Part shown: in pieces, positions 35,360-44,217 of the stretch
How the letters are laid out: each line of letters starts with the position of its first letter
Numbering within the stretch: position 1 is the stretch's first letter
From: Actibacterium lipolyticum
GTDB lineage: Bacteria > Pseudomonadota > Alphaproteobacteria > Rhodobacterales > Rhodobacteraceae
NCBI RefSeq assembly: GCF_900184935.1
Contig: NZ_FXYE01000002.1
Location: forward strand, 372,001-436,000
Length of the DNA stretch: 64,000 bases
Reading direction: 5' to 3'
Made by a program: the position numbers and the translations under genes
Notes under the pieces: generated by a model
The model's database searches: none
What the model saw: the letters and a program-made list of their open reading frames with translations, nothing else
What the model was told of the DNA's origin: nothing

Positions 35360-35561
35360 TGGGGCCTCGTCGGTTTTCGGTTTTCCATCGGATAGCGTTC
35401 ACCCTGCCCTACCGCAAGCCCCGCCCACCCGGCCGCGCGAAACTATGCGTAGATGATGACATTTGCGCTCATCACGCAGGGCCCCGCGACACTGCATCGT
35501 TCTTGCACCCTTTGAAACTATCCGCTAGCTGCCTTTTCACGCAGCGCAGAAGGAATGCACG

Positions 35562-35777
35562 ATGGATTGGTTGATTTGGACAGGGGCGGTTATTTCGCTA
35601 TTGGGCCTTGCAGGGCTGATCTGGTGCATCGTCATCGCCGCAAAAGCCAAACGCGCAGGGCTGGCGGATGAGGAAATGCGCGCACGCCTTCAAAAAGTCG
35701 TCGCGCTGAACCTAGTCGCGCTTTTCGTTTCAGCGATTGGCCTGATGATGGTCGTTGCGGGTATCATGCTGGGCTGA
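35562..35777 (+). CDS. Small two-helix membrane protein of unknown function
   Basis: A 71-residue protein with one membrane helix at about residues 4-26 (LIWTGAVISLLGLAGLIWCIVIAA), a charged loop (KAKRAGLADEEMRARLQKV) and a second helix (ALNLVALFVSAIGLMMVVAGIM). AGAAGGAA lies upstream of the ATG. I do not recognise a named family. The coding pattern and clean start suggest a real gene. It is convergent with the FadB-like gene, whose stop is 13 bases away. Confidence 0.75.
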   Translation: MDWLIWTGAVISLLGLAGLIWCIVIAAKAKRAGLADEEMRARLQKVVALNLVALFVSAIGLMMVVAGIMLG

Positions 35778-35789
35778 TCACAGCCCCGG

Positions 35790-37655
35790 CTATTCCCGAC
35801 TTATCGCGGCGAATGTCTTGCCGTTCTTGATCAACTCATCAAACAGATTGGAAGGTGCCCAGAAATCGGCATCCTCTTCCATCAGGACGGTCAGGGTACG
35901 CTTGACTGTCAAAAGCCCCGTCAGATCGGCATGCATCATTGGCCCGCCTTCCCAACGCGGGAAGCCATAGCCATGGATCATCACCACATCGATATCCGAC
36001 GGTCGGCGCGCAATGCCCGCTTGCACCAACAACGCGCCGGCATTGGCCATCGCGGCCAAGCAACGCTGGCAAATTTCATCGGCCGTAAAATGAGTCCGCG
36101 CGTGGCCACGGATCTCCTTGCCGCCAAATGGCAACTTCTGGAACCCGAACTCGCTTAGCGCATTGTCGATCGTGGCGCGGTCTGCGCCCATGTCTGCCAT
36201 CGCCTCTGCGGCCCAAACACAGGCGCCCCAGACTGCCGCGCCAAGGCCGCCTTCTTCGCCGCGGCTTAGAACGGCAACACGGTTCAGGCGGCGCGTCAGC
36301 TGCGCAGTGGTTTGCAGAACGTCAGGTGCGGTTTCCTGCCCGCCAAGCAATTCGACCAACCGGCCCATATGCGCAGACACAGGTGCCTGAACGCCAATCG
36401 CATCGGCGGGACGTTCAAGAAGTTCGAAATTGATGCCCTCTCCCGGCGGTACAGAGATCGCCATGATCGCGCCCGGTTTACAGATCGGTTCAACCGTCGG
36501 GACATTAGACATGCCGACGACCAGCACCAGGTCCGCCTGACTAAGCGCAGTATCATCAGCGCGGTCTGACAGCCTGCCAAGACGCTCTGCTTCTTGCTCA
36601 ACCTGCATCTTTTTGCGATCGACGGCTTGGTCATAGATCGCAATCACCTGCTCGGCGACGCCAGTTCTGCTGGGTTCATCACGCGCATGAAGCGAAACGT
36701 GAAAACCTGCATCTAGCAATGCAACGATCCAGCCGGCGGCATCAGGGCCGGCCCCGAACGTCGCAACACGCGACACCCGGCGCGGTTGCGCGCCGTCAGC
36801 TTCGGGTACCCGCGCGGCAAAACGCTCTGCCTGAAAGACGTACCGCAACGCGCGCGAGGCCCCGCTTTTCAGGCAATCTTCCAGCGCGGACTTTTCGCAA
36901 TTAAGCCCCGCTTCGAACGGCAGCAACTGTGCAGCCTCGACGCAGTCGACGATCCGAGATGCGGTTTTGACCGGGTTTTTATGAGCCTTATCGCGGTATT
37001 TTCCGATCATTTCCTGAAACGCAGCAGGGTCGGCCATGCCGTCCCGACAATCTCTGGCCCGCTTGGGGCCAGCACCGGATTCGATCAATTCCATCGCATA
37101 GGCCCGCGCGGCAGGTGCCAGATCGCCTTTTGTCGTGCGGTCAATCAGGCCCAAGCGCTGCGCCTCTGGCGCGCTTACGGGTTTACCGACGAACATCATC
37201 TCAAGCGCGACGGCAGCACCGGCCAGACGCGGCAACCGTTGGGTGCCCCCTGCACTTGGCACCAACCCAAGGCTTATTTCCGGCAGGCCGACATGCGCAT
37301 TCGCAGATGCGATCCGATAATGGGCAGCAAGCGCAAGTTCGAAACCACCGCCCAGCGCCGCGCCTTGAATGGCGGCGATGACAGGTTTGCTGCACAGTTC
37401 GATCTGATTGCACAGGGCCGACAGTGACGGGTCTTTGATTGGGTGATCCAGCTCGTTCAGCTCTGCGCCGGATGGAAACGTGCGCCCTTCTGCCAACAGA
37501 AGGATCGCACGAACGCTGTCATCGGCTTCGGCCTTATCAAATGCAGCGGCAAGATCGGCACGAACCTGATCGCTAAGCGCATTCACCGGCGGGTGGTTCA
37601 AAGTAAGATGGGCCACGCCGCCCGCGTCGATGTTAAGACGCACCAATTCTGTCAT
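35790..37655 (-). CDS. FadB-like enoyl-CoA hydratase fused to a degenerate 3-hydroxyacyl-CoA dehydrogenase
   Basis: About 621 residues. The N-terminal crotonase domain has an oxyanion region (GRTFPSGAEL) and both expected glutamates (GGGFELAL and GLPEISLGLVPSAGGTQ). The second half aligns in order with 3-hydroxyacyl-CoA dehydrogenases (VATFGAGPDAAGWIVALLDAGF, then KPGAIMAIS, then GFPRWEGGPM). It lacks the usual GAGTMG, the EAVFE segment and the catalytic histidine of GMHFFSPA, which reads GVQAPVSA. It may only hydrate or isomerise. The ATG at 37655 is preferred to a GTG at 37664. It is monocistronic. Confidence 0.85.
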   Translation of the reverse strand: MTELVRLNIDAGGVAHLTLNHPPVNALSDQVRADLAAAFDKAEADDSVRAILLLAEGRTFPSGAELNELDHPIKDPSLSALCNQIELCSKPVIAAIQGAALGGGFELALAAHYRIASANAHVGLPEISLGLVPSAGGTQRLPRLAGAAVALEMMFVGKPVSAPEAQRLGLIDRTTKGDLAPAARAYAMELIESGAGPKRARDCRDGMADPAAFQEMIGKYRDKAHKNPVKTASRIVDCVEAAQLLPFEAGLNCEKSALEDCLKSGASRALRYVFQAERFAARVPEADGAQPRRVSRVATFGAGPDAAGWIVALLDAGFHVSLHARDEPSRTGVAEQVIAIYDQAVDRKKMQVEQEAERLGRLSDRADDTALSQADLVLVVGMSNVPTVEPICKPGAIMAISVPPGEGINFELLERPADAIGVQAPVSAHMGRLVELLGGQETAPDVLQTTAQLTRRLNRVAVLSRGEEGGLGAAVWGACVWAAEAMADMGADRATIDNALSEFGFQKLPFGGKEIRGHARTHFTADEICQRCLAAMANAGALLVQAGIARRPSDIDVVMIHGYGFPRWEGGPMMHADLTGLLTVKRTLTVLMEEDADFWAPSNLFDELIKNGKTFAAISRE

Positions 37656-37781
37656 TGTGTCCACACTATATCAAATGGCCCCACCGAATACCCCAACCGT
37701 TGGTAGCGAACGAGGTATCAAAGTGGCACCATTTGTATAGTGAACGACCTAAAGCGCAAGAAATTGATGCAATAACAGCGC

Positions 37782-37994
37782 CTAGACAGGCATGTTATCG
37801 TATAAATCGTCGGCTTCATCGTCTTCCAGCTGCAATTCAAGCCGCTGGATGTCCTCTGGCACGGGCAGTCCCAACGCCTTCATCTCAGAGATTTTTGCGC
37901 GAAGCTCTTCTTGCAGTACATGCCGATCTTCAGGACGTTTTTCGATTTCTTCCAGAACAAGTGCGATCCCAGCTTTCAGTTCTTCAAAGGCCAT
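37782..37994 (-). CDS. Small conserved protein next to the DksA-like gene
   Basis: A 70-residue acidic helical protein (MAFEELKAGIALVLEEIEKR, ending in DDEADDLYDNMPV) with GGGAGGA just upstream of its ATG. It lies 35 bases downstream of the DksA-like gene in the same direction and is probably cotranscribed. I do not recognise a characterised family. Its heptad-like leucine spacing suggests a short coiled coil. Confidence 0.75.
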   Translation of the reverse strand: MAFEELKAGIALVLEEIEKRPEDRHVLQEELRAKISEMKALGLPVPEDIQRLELQLEDDEADDLYDNMPV

Positions 37995-38029
37995 GCTGTC
38001 CTCCCAAATTGAATTCAGTGTTCACGCTG

Positions 38030-38347
38030 CTAAACGGCGCAGCGTTTGCAAAATGGTGTTGCGGGCAGTGTATCCAACCGCTCCGCAGAGATGTCGTCGC
38101 CACATTTGGCGCAAACCCCATAGCTTCCATCTTCGATACGCCCGAGTGCGGCGCGGATTCGCTCTATTTCGGCAAGACCTGACGTGCCGATACGTTCAAG
38201 AACTTCATCCTCTTCGCGCTCAACTGCCAATTCTTCCCAATCTTTCGACTGGTGGGAGTCAAGCTCCTCCTCGATGCCGTGAAGGCGCACATCCAGCTCT
38301 TTGAGCCTTTTTTCTAGGGCTTTTTTGCGTTCAGCCACGTCAACCAT
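38030..38347 (-). CDS. DksA/TraR C4-type zinc-finger protein
   Basis: A 105-residue protein: an N-terminal coiled coil (RKKALEKRLKELDVRLHGIEEELD) and a C4 zinc finger near the end (CAKCGDDISAERLDTLPATPFCKRC). Members of this family insert the coiled coil into the RNA polymerase secondary channel. It is shorter than canonical DksA (about 150 residues), so it belongs to the short DksA-like group. AAGGA lies 6 bases before the ATG at 38347; a GTG one codon earlier is less likely. Confidence 0.9.
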   Translation of the reverse strand: MVDVAERKKALEKRLKELDVRLHGIEEELDSHQSKDWEELAVEREEDEVLERIGTSGLAEIERIRAALGRIEDGSYGVCAKCGDDISAERLDTLPATPFCKRCAV

Positions 38348-38497
38348 CACTGTTCCTTCTCAATAAATCCAGCTTCTATGTTACTTTCGGGGGAACATTC
38401 TTCATTGATGCACATCAACTATGCAGAAATGAGAGGATTGAAACACATCGCAAAAATAGCATATGTAATGCGAAGCCCTAGAAAGGAGCGCAGAACC

Positions 38498-39361
38498 ATG
38501 TCACCCGAAGTGAAGGCCTTCTTTGACGAGGCCACAAACACAGTTTCGTATGTTGTCCGCGACCCGATGTCGAAAAAAGCCGCTATTATCGATAGTGTGC
38601 TGGATTTCGACTATGCCTCTGGCCACACGGATACCCGCTCGGCCGATGCGGTCATCGCCTATGTGAAAGAGCAGGAATTCGACGTTGAGTGGATTCTGGA
38701 AACCCACGTCCACGCCGACCACCTGTCCGCCGCCCCTTACATCCAAGAACGTGTAGGCGGCAAAATCGGCATCGGCGAAAAGATCCGTGTTGTGCAGGAC
38801 ACATTCGGCAAAGTCTTCAACGAAGGCACAAAATTCCAACGCGATGGCAGCCAGTTCGACAAGCTGTTTAACGAAGGCGATAGCTTTCATATCGGTCAGC
38901 TGCGCGGCGATGTGCTGCACACGCCGGGGCACACCCCTGCTTGTCTGACCTATGTGATCGACGATGCCGCCTTTGTTGGCGATACGCTGTTCATGCCTGA
39001 TTTCGGCACCGCACGCTGTGACTTCCCCGGCGGGTCGGCTGAAACCATGTTCGACTCGGTTCAGAAAATCCTGAGCCTGCCGGATGAGACCCGCATCTTT
39101 GTGGGCCACGACTATAAGGCACCGGGCCGTGATACCTATGCGTGGGAAACCACCGTGGGCGAACAAAAGGCGCGCAACGTGCATGTCGGCGGTGATAACG
39201 ACAAAGATAAGTTCGTAAAAATGCGGACAGAACGGGACGCAACACTGGGAATGCCCAAGCTGATCGTACCGTCATTGCAGGTTAATATGCGAGCCGGTCA
39301 GATGCCCGAGCCAGAAGATGACGGTTCGGTCTATCTGAAGGTTCCGATCAACAAACTCTAA
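38498..39361 (+). CDS. blh: Metallo-beta-lactamase-fold persulfide dioxygenase (ETHE1/Blh-like)
   Basis: The start chosen is the ATG at 38498 with AAAGGAG at about -9. The 287-residue protein has the THVHADHLS metal motif, further ligands in HTPGHTPACLTY and GDTLFMPDFGTARCDFPGG, and VGHDY. This set is typical of non-haem iron persulfide dioxygenases that oxidise glutathione persulfide to sulfite. The next two genes encode YeeE/YedE-type membrane proteins, so the operon resembles the sulfide-responsive bigR/blh/pmpAB loci, but no BigR/SqrR regulator gene is beside it. Confidence 0.92.
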   Translation: MSPEVKAFFDEATNTVSYVVRDPMSKKAAIIDSVLDFDYASGHTDTRSADAVIAYVKEQEFDVEWILETHVHADHLSAAPYIQERVGGKIGIGEKIRVVQDTFGKVFNEGTKFQRDGSQFDKLFNEGDSFHIGQLRGDVLHTPGHTPACLTYVIDDAAFVGDTLFMPDFGTARCDFPGGSAETMFDSVQKILSLPDETRIFVGHDYKAPGRDTYAWETTVGEQKARNVHVGGDNDKDKFVKMRTERDATLGMPKLIVPSLQVNMRAGQMPEPEDDGSVYLKVPINKL

Positions 39362-39401
39362 TCACAAAAAAGGGTCAAAGGACCCAAGGGAAACGCGCGA
39401 A

Positions 39402-39830
39402 ATGATTGAACAGGACTGGATTTGGGGCTTTGTCGGCGGTTTGCTGATTGGCCTTGGTGGGGCGGTGTATCTGCTTGTAAACGGGCGGATTATGGGCGCC
39501 AGCGGCATTCTTGGCGGGCTGGTTGACGGCTCTGGCAAGAATTCGATGTGGGAAAGGATTTCCTTTATCGCAGGGGTGATCCTGACGCCCATCGCCCTTT
39601 ACCCGCTTTATGGCGCGGTGGATACGCATGTCACATCGAACATGGCGGTGCTGATTGCCGCCGGTTTGTTGGTGGGTGTCGGCACTCGCATCGCGAACGG
39701 CTGTACATCTGGTCACGGTGTTTGCGGTATCTCGCGGCTGTCGCTGCGCGGAATTTCGGCCACGGTGTTTTACATCATGGCGGGCGGCGTCACGATCGTT
39801 CTGTTCCGCCACGTATTGGGAGTGATCTGA
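39402..39830 (+). CDS. YeeE/YedE-family sulfur transporter subunit (PmpA-like)
   Basis: A 142-residue inner-membrane protein with about four helices and the family motif GTRIANGCTSGHGVCGISRLS, whose cysteines conduct thiosulfate or related sulfur species in YeeE. It is half the size of full YeeE, and the second half is encoded by the next gene with a one-base overlap (TGATG). Its position after persulfide dioxygenase suggests movement of a sulfur compound across the inner membrane. Confidence 0.9.
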   Translation: MIEQDWIWGFVGGLLIGLGGAVYLLVNGRIMGASGILGGLVDGSGKNSMWERISFIAGVILTPIALYPLYGAVDTHVTSNMAVLIAAGLLVGVGTRIANGCTSGHGVCGISRLSLRGISATVFYIMAGGVTIVLFRHVLGVI

Positions 39831-40252
39831 TGCGTAATCTTTTTGCTCTTATCGCTGGTGGGCTGTTCGGCGCGGGCCTGTTCATCTCTGGCATGACAGA
39901 TACTGCTAAGGTTCAGGGTTGGCTTGATGTGTTCGGCAACTGGGATCCCACCCTTGCGTTCGTTATGGGTGGTGCGATCCTGCCAATGGCCGTTGCATGG
40001 CAACTGACCCGCAACCGCCGCCCGGCGCTGGGGGGTGATTTCCCCACACCGCCAGAGCCTAAAGTAGGGCGTAATCTGGTGATCGGGTCGGTCATGTTTG
40101 GCATGGGCTGGGGGCTTGCCGGCCTTTGCCCCGGCCCTTCCCTGGCCTCGCTTAGCTATGGCGGCATCGGGCACTGGGTGTTCGCCGCAGCCATGGTTGC
40201 AGGTATGCTGGTGGCGGTGCCGTTCAAGAGACGGCTGACCGCGATGGCGTAA
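39830..40252 (+). CDS. YeeE/YedE-family sulfur transporter subunit (PmpB-like)
   Basis: A 140-residue partner of the preceding protein, starting MRNLFALIAGGLFGAGLFISGMTD. It has four helices and the second conserved cysteine motif GWGLAGLCPGPSLASLS. The ATG overlaps the previous stop. The two half-size proteins together match one full-length YeeE/YedE channel. It is last in the sulfur operon and convergent with the FliM/SpoA-type gene, with no gap between the stops. Confidence 0.9.
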   Translation: MRNLFALIAGGLFGAGLFISGMTDTAKVQGWLDVFGNWDPTLAFVMGGAILPMAVAWQLTRNRRPALGGDFPTPPEPKVGRNLVIGSVMFGMGWGLAGLCPGPSLASLSYGGIGHWVFAAAMVAGMLVAVPFKRRLTAMA

Positions 40253-41188
40253 TCATTGCGACACCGCAATGTCTGTTGAAATGACTGGCGCGTCCTTTTC
40301 GGGCGCGCCTTTTTCTATGGGTGGCGCGCCAAGCTCAATGCGCACAGCCCTGTCCCCACGTGATTGGCCAAGTCGCCCGGTCGCCACAACCGTCCCTTCC
40401 GACGCTTCCAACCGCACCGCACTTAGCGCTTGGTTGGGAAGGTGAAGCACTTGGCCAACCTGCAGGTTCATCAACTGGCGCAGCGGCAGCTTTAGCCGTG
40501 CAAGAACCGCGTCGACCTGAACCTCGGCGACCATCACGTTGGACCGCATCGCCCCCGCCCAGTCAGTGTCCGCCCCCGCCTTAGCAGGCGCAGACTTTTG
40601 CGCCGCCACCTCTGGCAAGGCCAATGTGATTGTTCCGCTTCGCGTCCCGTCGGCAATGTCCAGCGTCAGGCGCAAAACGCGGAAACGTGCTTCGGGCAGG
40701 GAAAACCGAATTAGCCGCGTATCGGCGATGTAACCATCATACCGGAAGCCTTTGGCCCATCCTGCATTCCCAACGCCATCAAACGCCGTTTCAAATTCCG
40801 CCAGCGCCCTGTCGATACAGCCCCGCGCCATTTCAGCGTCAATTCGGGTGGGTTTGCGTTCGCCAGAGGGGGGCGGCACCTGCCCCGTCATACGCTGACC
40901 GACGACCGCGCCCAAAAGCGAAACGCTTAGCACCACAAGCCCCGCGCGGCCATTCGGCCCGACCAGAAGCCCCACAAAATCATGCCCGTCTACAAGGCCG
41001 TCCAAGCCGTCAAGGTCAACAAAGCTGTCCGCCGCTTCGGTGACACTTACCCGCAGCCCCAGATCTTTCTGCGCGGCGCGCGGGAACGATGCCCGAAAGG
41101 ACCGCAGATCAACACCCGGCGCGACCGGGGCCGATTGCCCAACGCTTAACTTACGTTTCAATACAGAGGGTTGTGGTTCGTCCAACAT
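40253..41188 (-). CDS. FliM/FliN-type (SpoA domain) flagellar motor switch-like protein
   Basis: A 311-residue protein. Residues about 205-285 (VMVAEVQVDAVLARLKLPLRQLMNLQVGQVLHLPNQALSAVRLEASEG, then RLGQSRGDRAVRIE) form a SpoA domain like the FliM/FliN C-terminus. The middle part is compatible with a FliM-like domain, and the N-terminus begins MLDEPQPSVLKRKLSVG. No flagellar gene is adjacent: it lies between a sulfur operon and a sensor kinase. It may be an orphan motor switch component, which some Rhodobacterales carry away from the main flagellar cluster. Confidence 0.8.
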   Translation of the reverse strand: MLDEPQPSVLKRKLSVGQSAPVAPGVDLRSFRASFPRAAQKDLGLRVSVTEAADSFVDLDGLDGLVDGHDFVGLLVGPNGRAGLVVLSVSLLGAVVGQRMTGQVPPPSGERKPTRIDAEMARGCIDRALAEFETAFDGVGNAGWAKGFRYDGYIADTRLIRFSLPEARFRVLRLTLDIADGTRSGTITLALPEVAAQKSAPAKAGADTDWAGAMRSNVMVAEVQVDAVLARLKLPLRQLMNLQVGQVLHLPNQALSAVRLEASEGTVVATGRLGQSRGDRAVRIELGAPPIEKGAPEKDAPVISTDIAVSQ

Positions 41189-41257
41189 CTAAGCCCTTGC
41201 AACATGCATTGGCCCAGCTTTCGCCGATTAAGGTTCACAAAGGGTTACGAAATGAGC

Positions 41258-43948
41258 CTAAGCCGCTTTTGCCTTGGCTAAGGGTAAACTTACCTGAAAG
41301 GCCGCGCCGCCCTGCCCCGGCAGATAGGTGATACCGCCGCCAAGCTTGCTCATAATCTCGCGGCAAATCGCCAGCCCCAGACCGGCACCACCGGCCGCAT
41401 TTCGGTCTGACAGACGCGAGAATTTCTCAAAGATGATGTCCTGACTGCGTTTGGGGATACCATTGCCATTGTCGATGAAATCCACCGCAACGTTCGGCCC
41501 CAACTGGCGTACCTTGATCCACAGCTGCGGCGCGTCCGCATCGCAATATTTCTGCGCGTTCGCAATCAAGTTGATGAACACCTGACACAGCCGATCCGTA
41601 TCGGTCACCAAAGCAACATCTTCGGTGGCGCGACTGCGCGTAATCCGCAAGTTTCCGCTGCCGTCCAGCGACCCCGTCGCCGCAACCGCGCGGTCGATGA
41701 GATCGGTCAAATTCCCGGGCTGTGCGTTCAACGTTACCTGACCGTTTTCCAATACGGAAAGGTCCAACAGATCATCCAGAAGGCGCGTCAGGCGAATGGC
41801 CTCTTCGTGGATGATGGACGAATATTTCGTCATATCCGCCTCGCTTAGGTCACCGCCATCCATCAGGATTTCAGAAAACGCGCGGATAGAGGTCATCGGC
41901 GTGCGCAATTCGTGGCTGATCTGGCTAAGGAACGCATCCTTTTGAATCGAAAGCTCTGTCAGCTTTTCGTTCGCTTCACGCAACTGGCGCGCGGTCCGGC
42001 TAAGCTCTTCTGATTTCGCTTCCAACTGGTTGGAATATTCCATCATCTGCGCGGTTTCGTCGGCCACCGCCATCAGGTCTTCGACCGACACCGATGATCG
42101 GCCCACGATCTGCCCAACCATCGCGTGCGATGTGGCGGCACCAACGGAGCCTGCCAGCTCTCGCTCCAACCGTTCCAAAAAGGCCGGGGTCGTATCCGGC
42201 AAAAAGCCCACCTTGCCCTGCGCCGCCGCCGCGCGTTGAAACAGCGCCTGCGCCTTGTCGGGGCCAAGAATACGCTGCGACATCATAAGCAGGTCTTCAG
42301 CCTCGGCCATGCCATGGGTCCAGCTTTGCGCGGCCGACGAATGTTCAAAAACATTGACGAATTGCGCGCCCTGCAAACGCTCCATCGGGGATGGGAAGCC
42401 AGACAGTGACACGGCGAAAAATGCGAAGCTGTTCAATGACATGGACCAGAACATCGCATGGATCAAAGGGTCCATTCCGGCCACGCCGAACAACCCCTGC
42501 GGCCGCAACCAGCCGATGCCCCACGGCCCATCCGCCAACAGTGACGCGCTCATCACGCTGCCGGCGCCAAAGCTGGGCAGGAAAAGCGTATAAGCCCACA
42601 AAAAGAAACCGACCAGCAAACCCGCGACCGCACCGCGTTTTGTTGCTCCGCGCCAAAAGATCCCGCCGATCAATGCGGGCAGCACCTGCGCGACGCCGGT
42701 GAACGAAATCAAGCCAATGGATGCAAGTGCCGCTGACCCGCCCGTCAGCCGGAAGTACAGATAGCCCAGCACCAGCACACCAGCGATTGAAATGCGGCGC
42801 GCCGTCAGCACGACCTTGCGCACATCCCCCGACACGGTGGCCCCGGTGTTCTGCCAGCTTAGCCAAAGCGGCATAACGATATGGTTGGACACCATCGTGG
42901 ACAGCGCAATTGCCGCGACAATCACCATCGATGTGGCCGACGAAAACCCGCCAAGGAACGCAAGCGTCGCCAGCCCATCGCGATCAAAGCTAAGTGGCAC
43001 GGTCAGCACGAACAAATCGGGGTTAGAACCGGGCGGCTGCGTGGCCAAGCCAATCACGGCAATCGGCACCACGAACAGGCTCATCAAACACAGGTAAAGC
43101 GGGAAGGCCCAAGACGCCGTCGCAAGGTGCCTTTCATCCGCGTTTTCGACGACCAGAACCTGAAACATGCGCGGCAGCGTGAAAATCGCCGCGCCCGCCA
43201 AGAAGGTCAGCCCGACCCAGCGCCCGCCGTTGAACTGTGTCTCTGCAATCGGTGATGCGGCGATGCGATCGGCCATGTCCCCCAAGCCGCCCGCGACCCC
43301 CCAAATGACGAAGATTCCGACGGCCAACAGGGCGACAAGCTTCACCACTGCCTCTACCGCGATGGCGGTGACAACCCCGTGATGGCGTTCGTTCGCATCA
43401 AGGTTTCGCGTACCAAACAGCACCGTAAACAACGCCAAACCCGCCGCTACCCACAGTGCGGTGGCGTTCAGATCGGTTGGCTGCCACGCTTCGGAATCGG
43501 CTTGTGCAAAGACTGAAAAAGACAGCGTAACCGATTGAAGTTGCAAGGCAATATAAGGTGTCGTTCCGACCACCGCCAACAGCGTTACAATCACGCCCAG
43601 CGTGTTGGATTTACCGTAACGCGATGAAATCAGATCAGCGATAGAGGTGATCCGCTGTGTCTTACCAATGCGCACCAGCTTGCGCAGCATCCACCACCAG
43701 CCGACCAGAACAAGTGTCGGGCCAAGGTAGATGGTCAGAAACTCCAACCCCGACCGCGCGGCATAGCCAACCGCGCCGTAAAACGTCCACGCCGTACAAT
43801 AGACCGACAGCGACAACGTATAAACCAACGGAGAGCGAAGCCACCCGACCTTGCCCGCACTGGCCCGCCGTTCGGCAAAGAACGCGACCAGAAACAGCAC
43901 CACCACATAGGCAACGCAAACCGCAACAAGTATATCGAACGGGATCAC
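41258..43948 (-). CDS. crbS: CrbS-like sodium/solute symporter-histidine kinase hybrid
   Basis: An 896-residue protein starting with GTG that overlaps the previous stop (GTGA). The N-terminal half has about thirteen helices of the SLC5 symporter fold (SPLVYTLSLSVYCTAWTFYGAVGYAARSG, ITSIADLISSRYGKS). A coiled linker leads to the H-box FLSQISHELRTPMTSIRAFSEIL, N-box NLIANAQKYC and ATP-lid motifs DNGNGIPKR and GAGLGLAICREI. CrbS-type kinases regulate acetyl-CoA synthetase in Vibrio and Pseudomonas, and here acs lies 8 kb downstream. The ligand is presumably acetate or a related carboxylate. Confidence 0.9.
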   Translation of the reverse strand: MIPFDILVAVCVAYVVVLFLVAFFAERRASAGKVGWLRSPLVYTLSLSVYCTAWTFYGAVGYAARSGLEFLTIYLGPTLVLVGWWWMLRKLVRIGKTQRITSIADLISSRYGKSNTLGVIVTLLAVVGTTPYIALQLQSVTLSFSVFAQADSEAWQPTDLNATALWVAAGLALFTVLFGTRNLDANERHHGVVTAIAVEAVVKLVALLAVGIFVIWGVAGGLGDMADRIAASPIAETQFNGGRWVGLTFLAGAAIFTLPRMFQVLVVENADERHLATASWAFPLYLCLMSLFVVPIAVIGLATQPPGSNPDLFVLTVPLSFDRDGLATLAFLGGFSSATSMVIVAAIALSTMVSNHIVMPLWLSWQNTGATVSGDVRKVVLTARRISIAGVLVLGYLYFRLTGGSAALASIGLISFTGVAQVLPALIGGIFWRGATKRGAVAGLLVGFFLWAYTLFLPSFGAGSVMSASLLADGPWGIGWLRPQGLFGVAGMDPLIHAMFWSMSLNSFAFFAVSLSGFPSPMERLQGAQFVNVFEHSSAAQSWTHGMAEAEDLLMMSQRILGPDKAQALFQRAAAAQGKVGFLPDTTPAFLERLERELAGSVGAATSHAMVGQIVGRSSVSVEDLMAVADETAQMMEYSNQLEAKSEELSRTARQLREANEKLTELSIQKDAFLSQISHELRTPMTSIRAFSEILMDGGDLSEADMTKYSSIIHEEAIRLTRLLDDLLDLSVLENGQVTLNAQPGNLTDLIDRAVAATGSLDGSGNLRITRSRATEDVALVTDTDRLCQVFINLIANAQKYCDADAPQLWIKVRQLGPNVAVDFIDNGNGIPKRSQDIIFEKFSRLSDRNAAGGAGLGLAICREIMSKLGGGITYLPGQGGAAFQVSLPLAKAKAA

Positions 43949-44217
43949 CCGTCGTCCTCCTGCCCGTCCTCAACCAACGCGCCGTTGGCACGGTGCAACC
44001 GTCGCGACAGCAACCCGGCCAGAATGATCAGCACGAACCACACCGCAAAGATATAGACGACAATCCCTGCCGTTGCGGCGGGGCCACCGGTTTGACGCAA
44101 AAGCGGCATCATAAACAGGAACAGCCCCAGAATGGGCAACAACCGCGCCGCATCCATGATCCGCCGCCCGCGGTAGGTTTGCCGTTCTAAAAACAAAGGG
44201 CGTACGGGCGGTTTCAC
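43945..44217 (-). CDS. Small membrane protein between response regulator and CrbS-like kinase
   Basis: A 90-residue protein (GTG start overlapping the response-regulator stop as GTGA) with two hydrophobic helices, LLPILGLFLFMMPLL and TAGIVVYIFAVWFVLIILAGLLS, and an acidic C-terminus (ALVEDGQEDDG). Its stop overlaps the kinase start, so all three proteins are translationally coupled. It is unnamed, but its position suggests an accessory to the SLC5-type kinase. An ATG at 44157 would give a 70-residue protein. Confidence 0.75.
   Translation of the reverse strand: MKPPVRPLFLERQTYRGRRIMDAARLLPILGLFLFMMPLLRQTGGPAATAGIVVYIFAVWFVLIILAGLLSRRLHRANGALVEDGQEDDG

Noticed and set aside
38391-38418. GGAAC upstream of the persulfide dioxygenase gene as an EcfG promoter
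   Set aside because: No CGTT follows at 16-17 bases.
38394-38421. Possible SqrR/BigR site (ATTC-N8-GAAT) upstream of the persulfide dioxygenase gene
   Set aside because: ATTC occurs but no matching GAAT at the right spacing, so the known motif is not met.
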